This document shows positions 9,292-17,105 of a stretch of DNA of 64,000 nucleotides, one piece after another. This DNA comes from RPQJ01 sp963823535 (GTDB taxonomy: Bacteria; Pseudomonadota; Gammaproteobacteria; Steroidobacterales; Steroidobacteraceae). The notes beneath the pieces are model-generated. The model had not been told where the DNA came from, made no database searches, and saw only the letters and a program-made list of their open reading frames with translations. The stretch is taken from positions 1 through 64,000 of the forward strand of contig CAWGLZ010000005.1 in assembly GCA_963823535.1 (NCBI GenBank), given 5' to 3'. The position numbers and the translations under genes were made by a program. Numbering within the stretch: position 1 is the first letter of the stretch; every line of letters starts with the position of its first letter.

Positions 9292-9711
9292 TCAGCGTGA
9301 GACGTCGCCGGTGCGGTCGGGCGGTGGCGGCTGGTCATCGCCGCCCGGGGCAAGCTTCGTCGCGGCCCAGCGTCGGAGCTCGCGAAGCTTCTGCGGCCCG
9401 GTGCCCGGGTGGCGCATCAGGTTCTCGATGCTGCGCATGACTGCGTCGACGTCGGAGTCGGGGTCGTGCGCACCGGCCGCCGCCGCGCCCCAGAGGTCGA
9501 TGCGGCGCTCGCAGCGCTCGCCGAAGCGGAGCACGGCATGGAACCATCGCGGCTGGCGCCAGTTCCCGAACAGCAGGTCCAGCGCTGCCGCAGCCAGCGA
9601 CACCGGGATGAGCGTGAGGTCCAGCACTGTCTCCATGCCCAGCTTGATCTGAAACACGGCGACGTCGTGCACGAGTCGCCAACGCGTGCTGCGTTTGGTC
9701 TCGGTCGTCAT
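9292..9711 (-). CDS. small membrane protein, unknown function
   Basis: I start at ATG 9711 because GGAGG lies 6 bases upstream on the minus strand; longer versions add an unlikely Pro/Arg-rich head. The 139-residue product has one hydrophobic segment (VLDLTLIPVSLAAAALDLLF, about residues 31-50), then a basic amphipathic region and a Pro-rich tail. A short Trp-rich stretch (FGNWRQPRWFHAVLRFGER) follows the membrane segment. No family is recognised. It is a single gene transcribed away from the hydroxylase locus promoter region. Confidence 0.65.
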   Translation of the reverse strand: MTTETKRSTRWRLVHDVAVFQIKLGMETVLDLTLIPVSLAAAALDLLFGNWRQPRWFHAVLRFGERCERRIDLWGAAAAGAHDPDSDVDAVMRSIENLMRHPGTGPQKLRELRRWAATKLAPGGDDQPPPPDRTGDVSR

Positions 9712-9882
9712 CAACGTCCTCCGCCCGATGCCAACGGCGTGGACAGCGTCTGCTGGTTGCGCATTCCGAGAGTGTATGCCGACCGGCCTTTCCCATGGTG
9801 CTCGGTTCGGCTGCGGTGATCTGCCCGGAATAGACCATGAACGACCAGGCATTCTTGGCGGGAGACAGGAATCCAGGGATCC

Positions 9883-10972
9883 TCAGGCCACCTGCTTCGT
9901 CGGAGCCAGGTGTGACTGGTCGAGGAACTTGTCGAAATAGATGTCGGAGCCCGGCACACTACCGGCCTCGAGAGCACCGATGCAACTGTCGATCATCCCC
10001 GGCGGGCCGCACAGGTAGGCCTGCTGGACGGCGAGTGATTCGCCGAGTACGTCGGCCAGGTGGTCGCCGATCATCCCGCGCCGCCCGACCCAGGCGCTCC
10101 CGGCCGGCTCGTCGGCCAGGATGGGTACGAAATCGAAGCGGACCGGCCATTCGCGGCGCAGCGCATCGATGGCATCGAGCATGTACAGGTCCCGCTGAGC
10201 GCGGGCACCGAAGACGAGCGTCACCTCGCGAGGCCGCTTCAGGGACAGCAGGGCGCCCTGCAGCAACGACAGCACCGGCGCGAGGCCGCTGCCACCGGCG
10301 ATGCACAGGATCGGCGCCGAAGACTCTCGCAGCATGAACTCGCCGAAGGGCGCGGTGACGTCCAGCGAGTCGCCGATCTTCGCGTCCTTGAACAGCCACT
10401 CCGTGAAGCGGCCACCCGGCACCTTGCGGATGAAGAACTCGACGTTGCGGGACGTGCCGCTGGCATCGGGGACGTTCGCAAACGAGTAGCGGCGCGTCAC
10501 CCCCGCGCAACTGCCGTGCTTCGGCGACAGTTCGCCGTACTGGCCCGGCGTGAAGGGCAGCGCGTGATCGAGCGTCAGCGCCACGTGCAGGATGTCGTGG
10601 GTCAGCGGCTCGAGGCGCGTGATGCGCCCGGGGCTCTGGTGTGTCTGCACGAGCGTGCCGGCGTCCCGCAGTTGGACGTCGACCTCGATGTCGCTCTGCG
10701 GGATGCTCTGGCACGCCAGCACGTAGTTGTCGCGCAGTTCGTCGGCCGACAGGATGTAGCTCTTGTCGGTCAGTTCCTTGACCTTGCCCTTGACGAGGCG
10801 ACACTTGCAGGTACCGCAGCCTCCGGCACGGCAGTCGTGCGGGAAGGCGATGCCCTGGTTCAGTGCTGCCTGCAGCAGCGTCTCTTTCGATCCGACGCGT
10901 AGCTCCACACCTTCCAGGTGCGATCCGCGCAGCGTGTGAGGTTGGCTTCTTGCCGAACAAACTGGACAGCAT
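9883..10972 (-). CDS. XylA-like ferredoxin-NAD(P)H reductase, electron-transfer partner of the adjacent monooxygenase; one-base frameshift at the N-terminus
   Basis: The product is a fused [2Fe-2S] ferredoxin and FAD/NAD reductase of about 362 residues. Visible parts in order are AFPHDC and GGCGTCK (CX4CX2C cluster loop), LACQS (fourth Cys), RRYSFANVP (FAD binding), CIAGGSGLAPV and YLCGPPGMI (NAD binding). It closely resembles xylene monooxygenase reductase XylA and should feed electrons to the diiron enzyme encoded 34 bases upstream. The natural ATG appears to be 10972 (MLSSLFGKK), but that frame leaves the ferredoxin frame: the span is a multiple of three plus one, so one extra base sits near 10940, probably the T in ACCTCACAC. 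A GTG start further in would lose the first ferredoxin strand. Confidence 0.85.
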
Positions 10973-11006
10973 GATTGCGTCTCCGTTGCAGGCTTCTTCG
11001 CCGGAC

Positions 11007-12185
11007 TCAGGCGGCGAGCGGCGTTGCCAGGTCGAGGCCGCGCATGCCCGATTTCAGGCTTGCGGCGCGCGCCAGCTCGCGTTCGGCCGGCGTTGCATAC
11101 CGCTGGTCCCACTCGTTGAGCGCCGGCGTCATCACGCGCTTGAACAGTGGCGGGACGAGGGCGATGGGAATCATGGTCAGGTAGCCGCCGGGGAGATTGG
11201 GCGCCTCCGGCATCGCGTCGAGCGTCCAGTAGGCGGCATCCGCCTCGGCATGGTGGTGCGAGTGTCGCGCCAGACTGTAGAGCACGTTGGTGCTCATCCA
11301 GTGGTTCGAGTTCCAGGAATGGCGGGGCTGCACCGGCTTGCCCGCCTCGCGCACCAGGCCGTAGTGGGCGAAGTAGTTCTGGATTTCCAGCAGTTCCTTG
11401 CCGAGGAACGCGATCAGGATCCACACCGCGAGGCCGGCAAAGCCTGCGAGGGCGAAAGCCGCGACGGCGGGAACGAGGTTCTGCAGATTGCCGCGCATGA
11501 ACGGGCTGGCCAGCGGGTTCCACACGGACTTGCCGAACTTGGCGAGGCGGGCCTTTTCCATCTGGTAGGCGTGGACGTAGGAGTGGATGGTCGACCGCCA
11601 GGCGAAGACGTAGAAGCCCTCGCCTCGGCGTGCCGTGGCCGGATCGTCGGGCGTGGCAACGCGCGCGTGATGACCGTAGACGTGCTCGATGGCAAACGAA
11701 GTGTCCGCCGTGAACGTCAGCAGCCAGCGGCCCAGCACGAGGTCGAACGGGCGCGAGGTGCGGTGCGTCAGCTCGTGGCCAGCGACCGTGCCGGCCAGGG
11801 CGTTCAGCATGCCCGCGGAGAGGATGCCGCCCAGCCACTGCGCCCAGCTGGACGTGGCGGCGCGGCCCGCAAACAGGTCGATCCCCGAAACGCTGCGAAG
11901 CCACTCGCCGATCTGGGCGACGTCGCCGCTGCCCAGCATCCACAGCAGCGCGCCGTTGAAGGCGATGAGCAGCGGAAGGATCGTGTAGACGGGAAGGTTG
12001 AAGATCCAGCTGTCGGACTCGATGGCCGCGCTCATGTCCCTCGGCAGCAGCCAGTCACCCAGGACGAAGGCGGCGAACAGGCCCGCGGCCGGCGCCCAGA
12101 GCCACCAGCCGCCTGCGGCGATTGCAAGAATGGACAGGACGATTGCGAGCGGCATGAGCCACCCCTTCATCAGCTTGATCAACAT
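11007..12185 (-). CDS. XylM/AlkB-family membrane diiron monooxygenase (hydroxylase)
   Basis: The 392-residue integral membrane protein has the His boxes of the alkane/xylene hydroxylase family: HELTHR at 137-142, EHVYGHH at 167-173 followed by VATPDDPA, NYFAHYGL at 270-277 and LARHSHHH at 305-312. About six hydrophobic segments surround them. The C-terminal EWDQRYATPAEREL is strikingly like XylM of xylene monooxygenase, while the second box is AlkB-like. It should hydroxylate a terminal or methyl carbon of a hydrocarbon using O2 and electrons from the XylA-like reductase just downstream. The ATG is preceded by GGAGGAAC. The divergent AraC gene is the likely regulator. The substrate (alkane, alkylbenzene, terpene) is not determined. 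Confidence 0.93.
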   Translation of the reverse strand: MLIKLMKGWLMPLAIVLSILAIAAGGWWLWAPAAGLFAAFVLGDWLLPRDMSAAIESDSWIFNLPVYTILPLLIAFNGALLWMLGSGDVAQIGEWLRSVSGIDLFAGRAATSSWAQWLGGILSAGMLNALAGTVAGHELTHRTSRPFDLVLGRWLLTFTADTSFAIEHVYGHHARVATPDDPATARRGEGFYVFAWRSTIHSYVHAYQMEKARLAKFGKSVWNPLASPFMRGNLQNLVPAVAAFALAGFAGLAVWILIAFLGKELLEIQNYFAHYGLVREAGKPVQPRHSWNSNHWMSTNVLYSLARHSHHHAEADAAYWTLDAMPEAPNLPGGYLTMIPIALVPPLFKRVMTPALNEWDQRYATPAERELARAASLKSGMRGLDLATPLAA

Positions 12186-12300
12186 GGTTCCTCCGGCAAA
12201 GTCAGTTGAGTCGTGGGCTGCGCCGGGCGCTTCGAACCGCGTTCCGGCAGGCCAGGGGGCGCATGGTAGGGGTGGGGTCGCCTGGCAGGAACATCGCTTT

Positions 12301-12327
12301 GTGACTCAGTACAGGTCATTTAGTGAC
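12301..12327 (+). promoter_or_regulatory. GTGAC direct repeat, possible AraC-type operator
   Basis: GTGAC occurs at 12301-12305 and again at 12323-12327, 22 bp apart, about two helical turns, in the short divergent region between the hydroxylase and AraC genes. Direct repeats at this spacing are typical for AraC-family dimers. It lies 12 bases before the AraC start, which would suit autoregulation. Confidence 0.35.
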
Positions 12328-12338
12328 ATACTGGCCAG

Positions 12339-13373
12339 ATGGTTCATCCGACTGACTCGCTTCCTTGTCCCAGCACGTATTCACGCCTGCTGCTGCAGCG
12401 CTGGCCCACGGCGGAGCGTCGCCTGCTCGCCGGGACGGACCTGTCCCCGGAGTTGCTGGTGCAGCACGGCGTGATCACGGTGGCGCAGCAGCTGCAGGTG
12501 CTGCGCAACGCGCGCGTGCTGGCCGCCCGGGAGGACTGGGCCCTCGAGTTCGGACGCCGACTCAACATCAACAGCCACGGCCCGCTGGGCTTCGCCGCGA
12601 TCAGCGCGGCGACACTCGGTGAGGGCATCGAGACGCTGGGCGCATTCGCGCGCATACGCTCGCCCTACGTCGAGTACAGCGCCGTCGAGCGGGATCGCCA
12701 GCTGATCCTGTGTTTCGACACTTCGCGCTATCCGCTGGGCGATCTCGCGGTGCCGCTCGTCGAGATGCTGCAGCAGATCGCGCTGTCGTACGTCCGCGCC
12801 GTACTGGGTGAGGGCAATTCGGACGCGACCCTGCACTTCGCCTATGCGGCACGAGGCCATGTCAGCCGTTACCGCGAGGCATTTGCCAGCCGGTGCGAGT
12901 TCTCCGCCGGCTTCAACGGGATTGCCTTGCCGTCGGCCCTCAAGGCGCTGCCCTGCCCGTTGCACGACGAGAAGATCTTCCGCTCGTCCGTGTCCCGCTG
13001 TCGGGAAGCACTTGCAGGCGTGCTCGCCGAGGATGACGTGGTGGCCCGGGCGTCCCACTGGCTGGCCGCGCACTTTGAGCAGATCGCGACCAACCGCAAG
13101 TTCACGAGCCAGCCTCGACTGGAGCAACTGGCCAGTGCCTGGGGCGTGACGACGCGCACCGTCATCCGGCGACTGGCGGAGAACGGCGTCCGCTTCGGGG
13201 AACTGCGCGCCGCGCAGCAGCTCGAGATGGCCCGCCGCATGCTCGATGACGCACGCTACACCGTCAGCGAGGTCGGCCACCTGCTCGGCTACGGTGATCC
13301 GGCGAACTTCGGGCGGGCGTTCAAGCGCCTCACCGGTCAGTCACCCAGCGAGTATCGGCGCCGCACGCGCTGA
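12339..13373 (+). CDS. AraC-family transcriptional regulator with N-terminal arabinose_bd-type domain
   Basis: The 344-residue protein has a long N-terminal sensor region (QHGVITVAQQLQVLRNARVL, then GPLGFAAISAATLGEGIETL), the pattern of the OruR/ArgR-like AraC branch. The C-terminal 100 residues form the double helix-turn-helix (LEQLASAWGVTTRTVIRRL and YTVSEVGHLLGYGDPANFGR) ending in FKRLTGQSPSEYRRR, the AraC signature. It is divergently transcribed from the hydroxylase-reductase pair, with 153 bases between starts, so it very probably controls that pair in response to the substrate. The ATG lacks a clear Shine-Dalgarno. Confidence 0.93.
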   Translation: MVHPTDSLPCPSTYSRLLLQRWPTAERRLLAGTDLSPELLVQHGVITVAQQLQVLRNARVLAAREDWALEFGRRLNINSHGPLGFAAISAATLGEGIETLGAFARIRSPYVEYSAVERDRQLILCFDTSRYPLGDLAVPLVEMLQQIALSYVRAVLGEGNSDATLHFAYAARGHVSRYREAFASRCEFSAGFNGIALPSALKALPCPLHDEKIFRSSVSRCREALAGVLAEDDVVARASHWLAAHFEQIATNRKFTSQPRLEQLASAWGVTTRTVIRRLAENGVRFGELRAAQQLEMARRMLDDARYTVSEVGHLLGYGDPANFGRAFKRLTGQSPSEYRRRTR

Positions 13374-13499
13374 TGCTCGGTGAAGCGGGCAAGGGCTGAG
13401 CCGGTCGTGTCGCGTCGGTGTGCTGCGCTGAGTGCGGCTGTACTGCTCGCGTCCTCGCCTGCCGGACGGGACTACCTGGCGCGCGTGCCGGGCGTGGCG

Positions 13500-14780
13500 C
13501 TACGGACCGAACTGCCAGACGTCGTTCTCGAGGAGGAAAGCGTTCACGTCCGAGGGGAGCCCGAATCGTTCACGGTCGCCGCCGAAGGTCATGATCGACG
13601 GCGGCAGTCCGGCGCGGCCACCCGAAAAGACGAGGGCATCGAAGTCGTATCTCATTTCGGCTGCGGTGGCGGCATTCCAGGGTGGTGCGGCCGGCGAAGC
13701 AAGCTCGGTCCAGGTACGGCCGTCGCGGCTGGCCCAGATGTCCGTCGGGTTCGCAGGGATCGGCGGTACGCCGGGCACCTCGCCGTAACCGCCGAAGCAG
13801 ACAATCTCGTTGATCAGCACGACGCACTGATGCCCCGGCCTGGGCGACCAGCCGGCCGACGCTGTGACCCGCTGCCAGGATGCGCCGTCTCGCGAGCGCC
13901 ACACGTCGTTGAAATAGAGTGTGTCGGTCGCCGGCTGGCAGGGGCTGGCGGGATCGAAGCCGCAGGAAAATCCCCGCTCGCCACCGAGCAGGTAGATGTA
14001 GCCATCTTTTGAGACGACGGCGGCGCCCGCTCGCGGCGACCACCGCGGCCCGTTGCCGGCGACCTCGGTCCACGTGCGGCCGTCCCGGGACATCCACACG
14101 TCGTTGTAGAGCACGCGTCCCGTGCCACCCGTCGCGGCATCGTCCCCCTGGCTGCCACCGAGGACGTAGATCGCGCCCTTGTGAACGACCACCGACAGGC
14201 CGGCGCGGCCGTCCCACGGCGCGTCCGTCGTTGCCGCCGTCCACGTCACGCCATCGCTGCTGCTCCAGACGTCGTCGAAGAAGGTCGAGTCGGGCACGAA
14301 CGGCAGGCAGGGCACGTCGGGCGGTAGGAAGGCGCAGCCATCCGGGTAGATCGGATTCGGCCGGGTCTGGAAATTCTGTCCGCCGATCACGAACATGCGG
14401 CCACGATGTGTGACGGCGCCGAAGTACGCCCGCGGTGCCCACATGTCGCCGGCGCCCGGGCCGGGCTGCCACTGCGCGACCTTCTGCCAGGTGGAACCGG
14501 CGTCCGCGCTTTTCCAGACGTCGCCAAACAGCACCGTCTCGTCCTCGAAGGAGAACGGCCCACGGCCGCCCATGACGTACAGGTCGTTGCGCAGTTCCAG
14601 CGCCTGCAGGCCGGCGCGCGGCGCCCACGTCGTCGGATCGAATGGCACCGTCGGTCGTACGTTGGTCCATCGGTACGAACTGAGGTCGGTCGCGCCTTCC
14701 GCCGCAGTCGCAAGGCCATGTGCAGCGAGGACGCAGCCGACAACGAGCGCCGGCAGGATGATGGTGCGCATCGGGTTCAT
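13500..14780 (-). CDS. secreted kelch-repeat protein
   Basis: A signal peptide (about residues 1-27, ending ATAAEG) precedes five to six repeats of about 60 residues. Each carries WAPRAGL/WSPRAG, a hydrophobic strand ending in GG (YVMGGRG, FVIGGQ, YVLGGS, YLLGGE) and a DVWxSxDGxxW strand, which together mark a kelch-type beta-propeller. Several loops have Cys pairs (DGCAFLPPDVPC, FSCGFDPASPC) likely forming disulfides outside the cytoplasm. The DVWxSxDG strands recall BNR blades as well. There is no catalytic signature, so the role could be binding of sugar or protein ligands. AGGAGG lies 9 bases before the ATG. Neighbours give no clear operon context. Confidence 0.85.
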   Translation of the reverse strand: MNPMRTIILPALVVGCVLAAHGLATAAEGATDLSSYRWTNVRPTVPFDPTTWAPRAGLQALELRNDLYVMGGRGPFSFEDETVLFGDVWKSADAGSTWQKVAQWQPGPGAGDMWAPRAYFGAVTHRGRMFVIGGQNFQTRPNPIYPDGCAFLPPDVPCLPFVPDSTFFDDVWSSSDGVTWTAATTDAPWDGRAGLSVVVHKGAIYVLGGSQGDDAATGGTGRVLYNDVWMSRDGRTWTEVAGNGPRWSPRAGAAVVSKDGYIYLLGGERGFSCGFDPASPCQPATDTLYFNDVWRSRDGASWQRVTASAGWSPRPGHQCVVLINEIVCFGGYGEVPGVPPIPANPTDIWASRDGRTWTELASPAAPPWNAATAAEMRYDFDALVFSGGRAGLPPSIMTFGGDRERFGLPSDVNAFLLENDVWQFGP

Positions 14781-15070
14781 GGGGTGGCCCTCCTGGCGTC
14801 TGTTTCGGCCGGCGCTCTGGTGGAGCCGGATTCTGTGTTGTTCGCGTCCGATGCTAGGGCCCGCGTGTTCGTCGCGTCAACCGCGGTCACATCGGCGATG
14901 GCCTTGAACTCGTGGGGCAGGTGTCCGTCGATTTGACATAAGCGATCAACCTGTTGCGGACCAAGAAGCAAAGGAGTAAATCCCGGGCACAGAAGCAGAA
15001 CACCGATGTCCGCTGACCGCCGAAAGGCACCGGGTTGGAACGTCGGACCAGACGCAGTGAAGGGAGACAC

Positions 15071-15184
15071 ATGAATCGCGGGCGCTCTCGCCGCTTGCTG
15101 GCACGGCCAGCAGGTCCGGTCACCGCATGGCATCCAGTATTTGCTCGCTGGCATCCGCCAGCGAAACACCGGGAGGAGACATGA
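15071..15184 (+). CDS. candidate 37-residue leader peptide overlapping the ScyD-like start
   Basis: AAGGGAGA at 15059-15066 is well placed for ATG 15071. The frame runs 37 codons to a TGA at 15182-15184 and overlaps the next ATG (15181) as ATGA, the usual sign of translational coupling. The peptide is Arg, Pro and Trp rich (starts MNRGRSRRLLARP, ends HREET) and has no signal or hydrophobic segment. Two hairpins lie inside its coding sequence. It could be a regulatory leader rather than a functional protein, or a chance ORF in GC-rich DNA. Confidence 0.3.
   Translation: MNRGRSRRLLARPAGPVTAWHPVFARWHPPAKHREET
15096..15112 (+). promoter_or_regulatory. leader hairpin 1 before the ScyD-like gene
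   Basis: TGCTGGC and GCCAGCA form a perfect 7-bp stem with a 3-base loop inside the leader ORF. The core GCTGGC/GCCAGC is the same as in the second hairpin, so arms can exchange. Confidence 0.4.
15146..15163 (+). promoter_or_regulatory. leader hairpin 2, just before the ScyD-like ribosome binding site
   Basis: CGCTGGC, loop ATCC, GCCAGCG: a perfect 7-bp stem ending 7 bases before GGGAGGAG at 15170-15178. It shares arm sequences with hairpin 1. Confidence 0.4.
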
Positions 15185-16251
15185 AAACCGTTCGCGTTGC
15201 ATCGATCGCGTTGAGTGGTATCGGCTTCCTGGCCCTCGCGGGGAGCGCCTTTGCACAATCGCCGTATGAGGTCGTGATGAGCGGGCTCGACAACCCGCGC
15301 GGCCTCGCCTTCGCCCCGAACGGGGCGCTCTACGTTGCGGAAGCGGGTCGCGGTGGTCCGGGTCCTTGCCTGGTCAGCCCGATCGGTGAGCCGCGCTGCG
15401 CAGGCCGAACCGGCGCGATCTCGCGACTGTGGATGGGCCAGCAATCGCGGGTGCTCGGGGGACTGGAGTCGCACGCGCTGCCCGACGGGTCGTCGGCCAG
15501 CGGTCCAAACGACATCTCCTTCCAGGGTGTCGGCGGTGCCTACATCACCATGGGACTCGGCGGTGACGAGGCCTGGAAGGCCGCGCTCGGCGCAACGGCG
15601 GCCGGCAAGGTGATCAAGATGGCGGCGAGCGGCCGCTGGAAAGTGGTCGCCGATATCCTGCACCACGAAGTCATGAACAACCCGGCGGGGGGTGCCGTCG
15701 ACTCGAACCCGTTTGGTCTGCTTGCCGAACCGGGTGGCCTGCTGGTGGTCGACGCCGGCGGCAACTCGCTGTCGAGCGTGGCGGCGAACGGCAGGGTCGA
15801 GACACTGGCGGTGTTTCCAACCAAGCCCAATCCCACGCCGGTCGGGCCGCCGCAGGTCGAGGCCGTCCCGACGGCCGTGGCCCGCGGCTCCGACGGTGCG
15901 CTGTATGTCGGCCAGTTGACGGGATTTCCGTTCGTCCAGGGCCTGGCCAGCATCTATCGCCTGATGCCGGGACACGATCCCATGGTCCACTGCGGTGGCT
16001 TCAAGGCGATCATGGACCTCGCGTTCGGGGCGGACGGCAGTCTCTACGTCGTCGAGAACGCGACCGGCGGATTGTTCTTCGCTCCCAACACCGGCCAGCT
16101 TTCGCGCGTCGCGCCCGATTGCTCGCGCCAGATCGTGTTGAGCGGTCTCAATCGCCCGACCGCGGTGGCGGTGGGCGCCGACGGAGCGGTCTACGTGACC
16201 AATCACGGCGTCACGGCGGGTGCCGGACAAGTACTGAAGATCACGCCCTGA
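15181..16251 (+). CDS. ScyD/ScyE-family secreted beta-propeller protein
   Basis: The 356-residue protein has a signal peptide ending GSAFAQ (residue 22), then repeated propeller blades of the NHL type: LDNPRGLAFAPNGALYVAEAG, VARGSDGALYVGQ, DLAFGADGSLYVVENA, AVAVGADGAVYVTN. The start motif is the hallmark of the ScyD/ScyE family, named from the cyanobacterial scytonemin cluster but found widely in bacteria with unknown function. GGAGGAG 6 bases upstream fixes the start. The upstream leader ORF overlaps this ATG. A 14-bp perfect hairpin follows the stop, so the gene is probably a single transcription unit with its leader. Confidence 0.88.
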   Translation: MKTVRVASIALSGIGFLALAGSAFAQSPYEVVMSGLDNPRGLAFAPNGALYVAEAGRGGPGPCLVSPIGEPRCAGRTGAISRLWMGQQSRVLGGLESHALPDGSSASGPNDISFQGVGGAYITMGLGGDEAWKAALGATAAGKVIKMAASGRWKVVADILHHEVMNNPAGGAVDSNPFGLLAEPGGLLVVDAGGNSLSSVAANGRVETLAVFPTKPNPTPVGPPQVEAVPTAVARGSDGALYVGQLTGFPFVQGLASIYRLMPGHDPMVHCGGFKAIMDLAFGADGSLYVVENATGGLFFAPNTGQLSRVAPDCSRQIVLSGLNRPTAVAVGADGAVYVTNHGVTAGAGQVLKITP

Positions 16252-16260
16252 AGCATGACC

Positions 16261-16300
16261 CGCTGGCCGTGTACGACCGCAACGTGGTACACGGCCAGCG
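16261..16300 (+). terminator. strong 14-bp perfect hairpin after the ScyD-like gene
   Basis: CGCTGGCCGTGTAC at 16261-16274 and its exact complement at 16287-16300 flank a 12-base loop, 9 bases after the stop. There is no T-run, but stem length and position favour a terminator or mRNA 3' stabiliser. Confidence 0.65.
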
Positions 16301-16374
16301 GTAACGGGCGAACTGGCGCCCTTCATCGCGCAAGGATTCGGCGGTGTGCCCCGATTCGATGACTGGGAGACTTT

Positions 16375-16896
16375 ATGACGAAGGCGGACAGTGCAAAGGA
16401 GCGTCTGCGCCAGGAGTTGCGCGCCTACCTGATCGTGAGTGCCTACCTGTTCGTGTGCTTCGCTGCGATCCTCTTCTATGGGGCGGTCGTACGGGGCGAA
16501 GCGGGCCCCGGGCTGGACGTGCTTGGCCTGGCCGCGGCGAAGGCGCTGATCCTGGGCAAGTTCACGCTGCTCGGAGAAGCGGCCGGCATCGGCTCGAGGC
16601 TCAAGGCCGGATCACTCGCAACGTACATCGTGCGCAAGCTCCTCCTGCTGTTCCTGCTGCTGATTGTGCTCACAGTTGTAGAGGAACTCGTCCTGGGCTG
16701 GATCCACGGCCGATCGTGGGCCGAGGTCCTTGGCGAACACCTGCACAAGTCCTTCCTGGAGATCCTGGCCTCCTGCCTGCTGCTGCTGCTCGTGCTGGCG
16801 CCGTACGTGGCAGTGACGGAGGTCAGCCGGGCTCTGGGCCCCGGCGTGCTGCGCCGCCTGCTCGCTGCGCCGCCTGACCAGACGACGAACAGGTGA
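16375..16896 (+). CDS. integral membrane protein of unknown function, four hydrophobic segments
   Basis: The 173-residue protein starts at ATG 16375 behind GGGAG. Hydrophobic segments lie at about residues 18-37, 48-66, 88-108 and 127-149. The N-terminus before the first is charged (TKADSAKERLRQEL) and likely cytoplasmic. Between the third and fourth lies VEELVLGWIHGRSWAEVLGEHLHK. The C-terminus is short and basic. I recognise no family and see no transport or catalytic motif. It is co-directional with the genes on both sides but separated by a hairpin upstream and 209 bases downstream, so it is probably transcribed alone. Confidence 0.75.
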   Translation: MTKADSAKERLRQELRAYLIVSAYLFVCFAAILFYGAVVRGEAGPGLDVLGLAAAKALILGKFTLLGEAAGIGSRLKAGSLATYIVRKLLLLFLLLIVLTVVEELVLGWIHGRSWAEVLGEHLHKSFLEILASCLLLLLVLAPYVAVTEVSRALGPGVLRRLLAAPPDQTTNR

Positions 16897-17105
16897 CGCG
16901 TGGTTGACCCGTTCCGCGTCGTGGCGAAACAGAAGCGCACGACCTGATCTCTCACATTCTCGGCCTGGAGATCTCCTGGGCGTCGAGCAGCCGCTTCGCC
17001 ATGACGTGAAAGCGGCGCGTGGCCATGGTCCCGATCGCCGTACCCGGGACGGGAATGCTATGGTGATGTACAGCCGCCCGATGAAGCGGTCATGGGGGCG
17101 CGGCA

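Larger units (their letters stand above)
14781..15180 (+). other. 400-base divergent control region with leader ORF and two hairpins
   Basis: This region separates the kelch gene (minus) from the ScyD-like gene (plus). A TTGACA lies at 14933-14938 but no convincing -10 follows at 17 bp. From 15059 it contains a ribosome binding site, a 37-codon ORF and two GC-rich hairpins, listed separately. I see nothing else. Confidence 0.5.

Noticed and set aside
10975..11943. N-terminal extension of the XylA-like frame into the hydroxylase gene
   Set aside because: The open frame runs into the XylM-like gene only because the extra base removed the natural start; the sequence there is a shadow of the hydroxylase.
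14933..14938. TTGACA as a sigma-70 -35 box for the ScyD-like gene
   Set aside because: No TATAAT-like -10 is found at 16-18 bp, so a promoter call is not justified.
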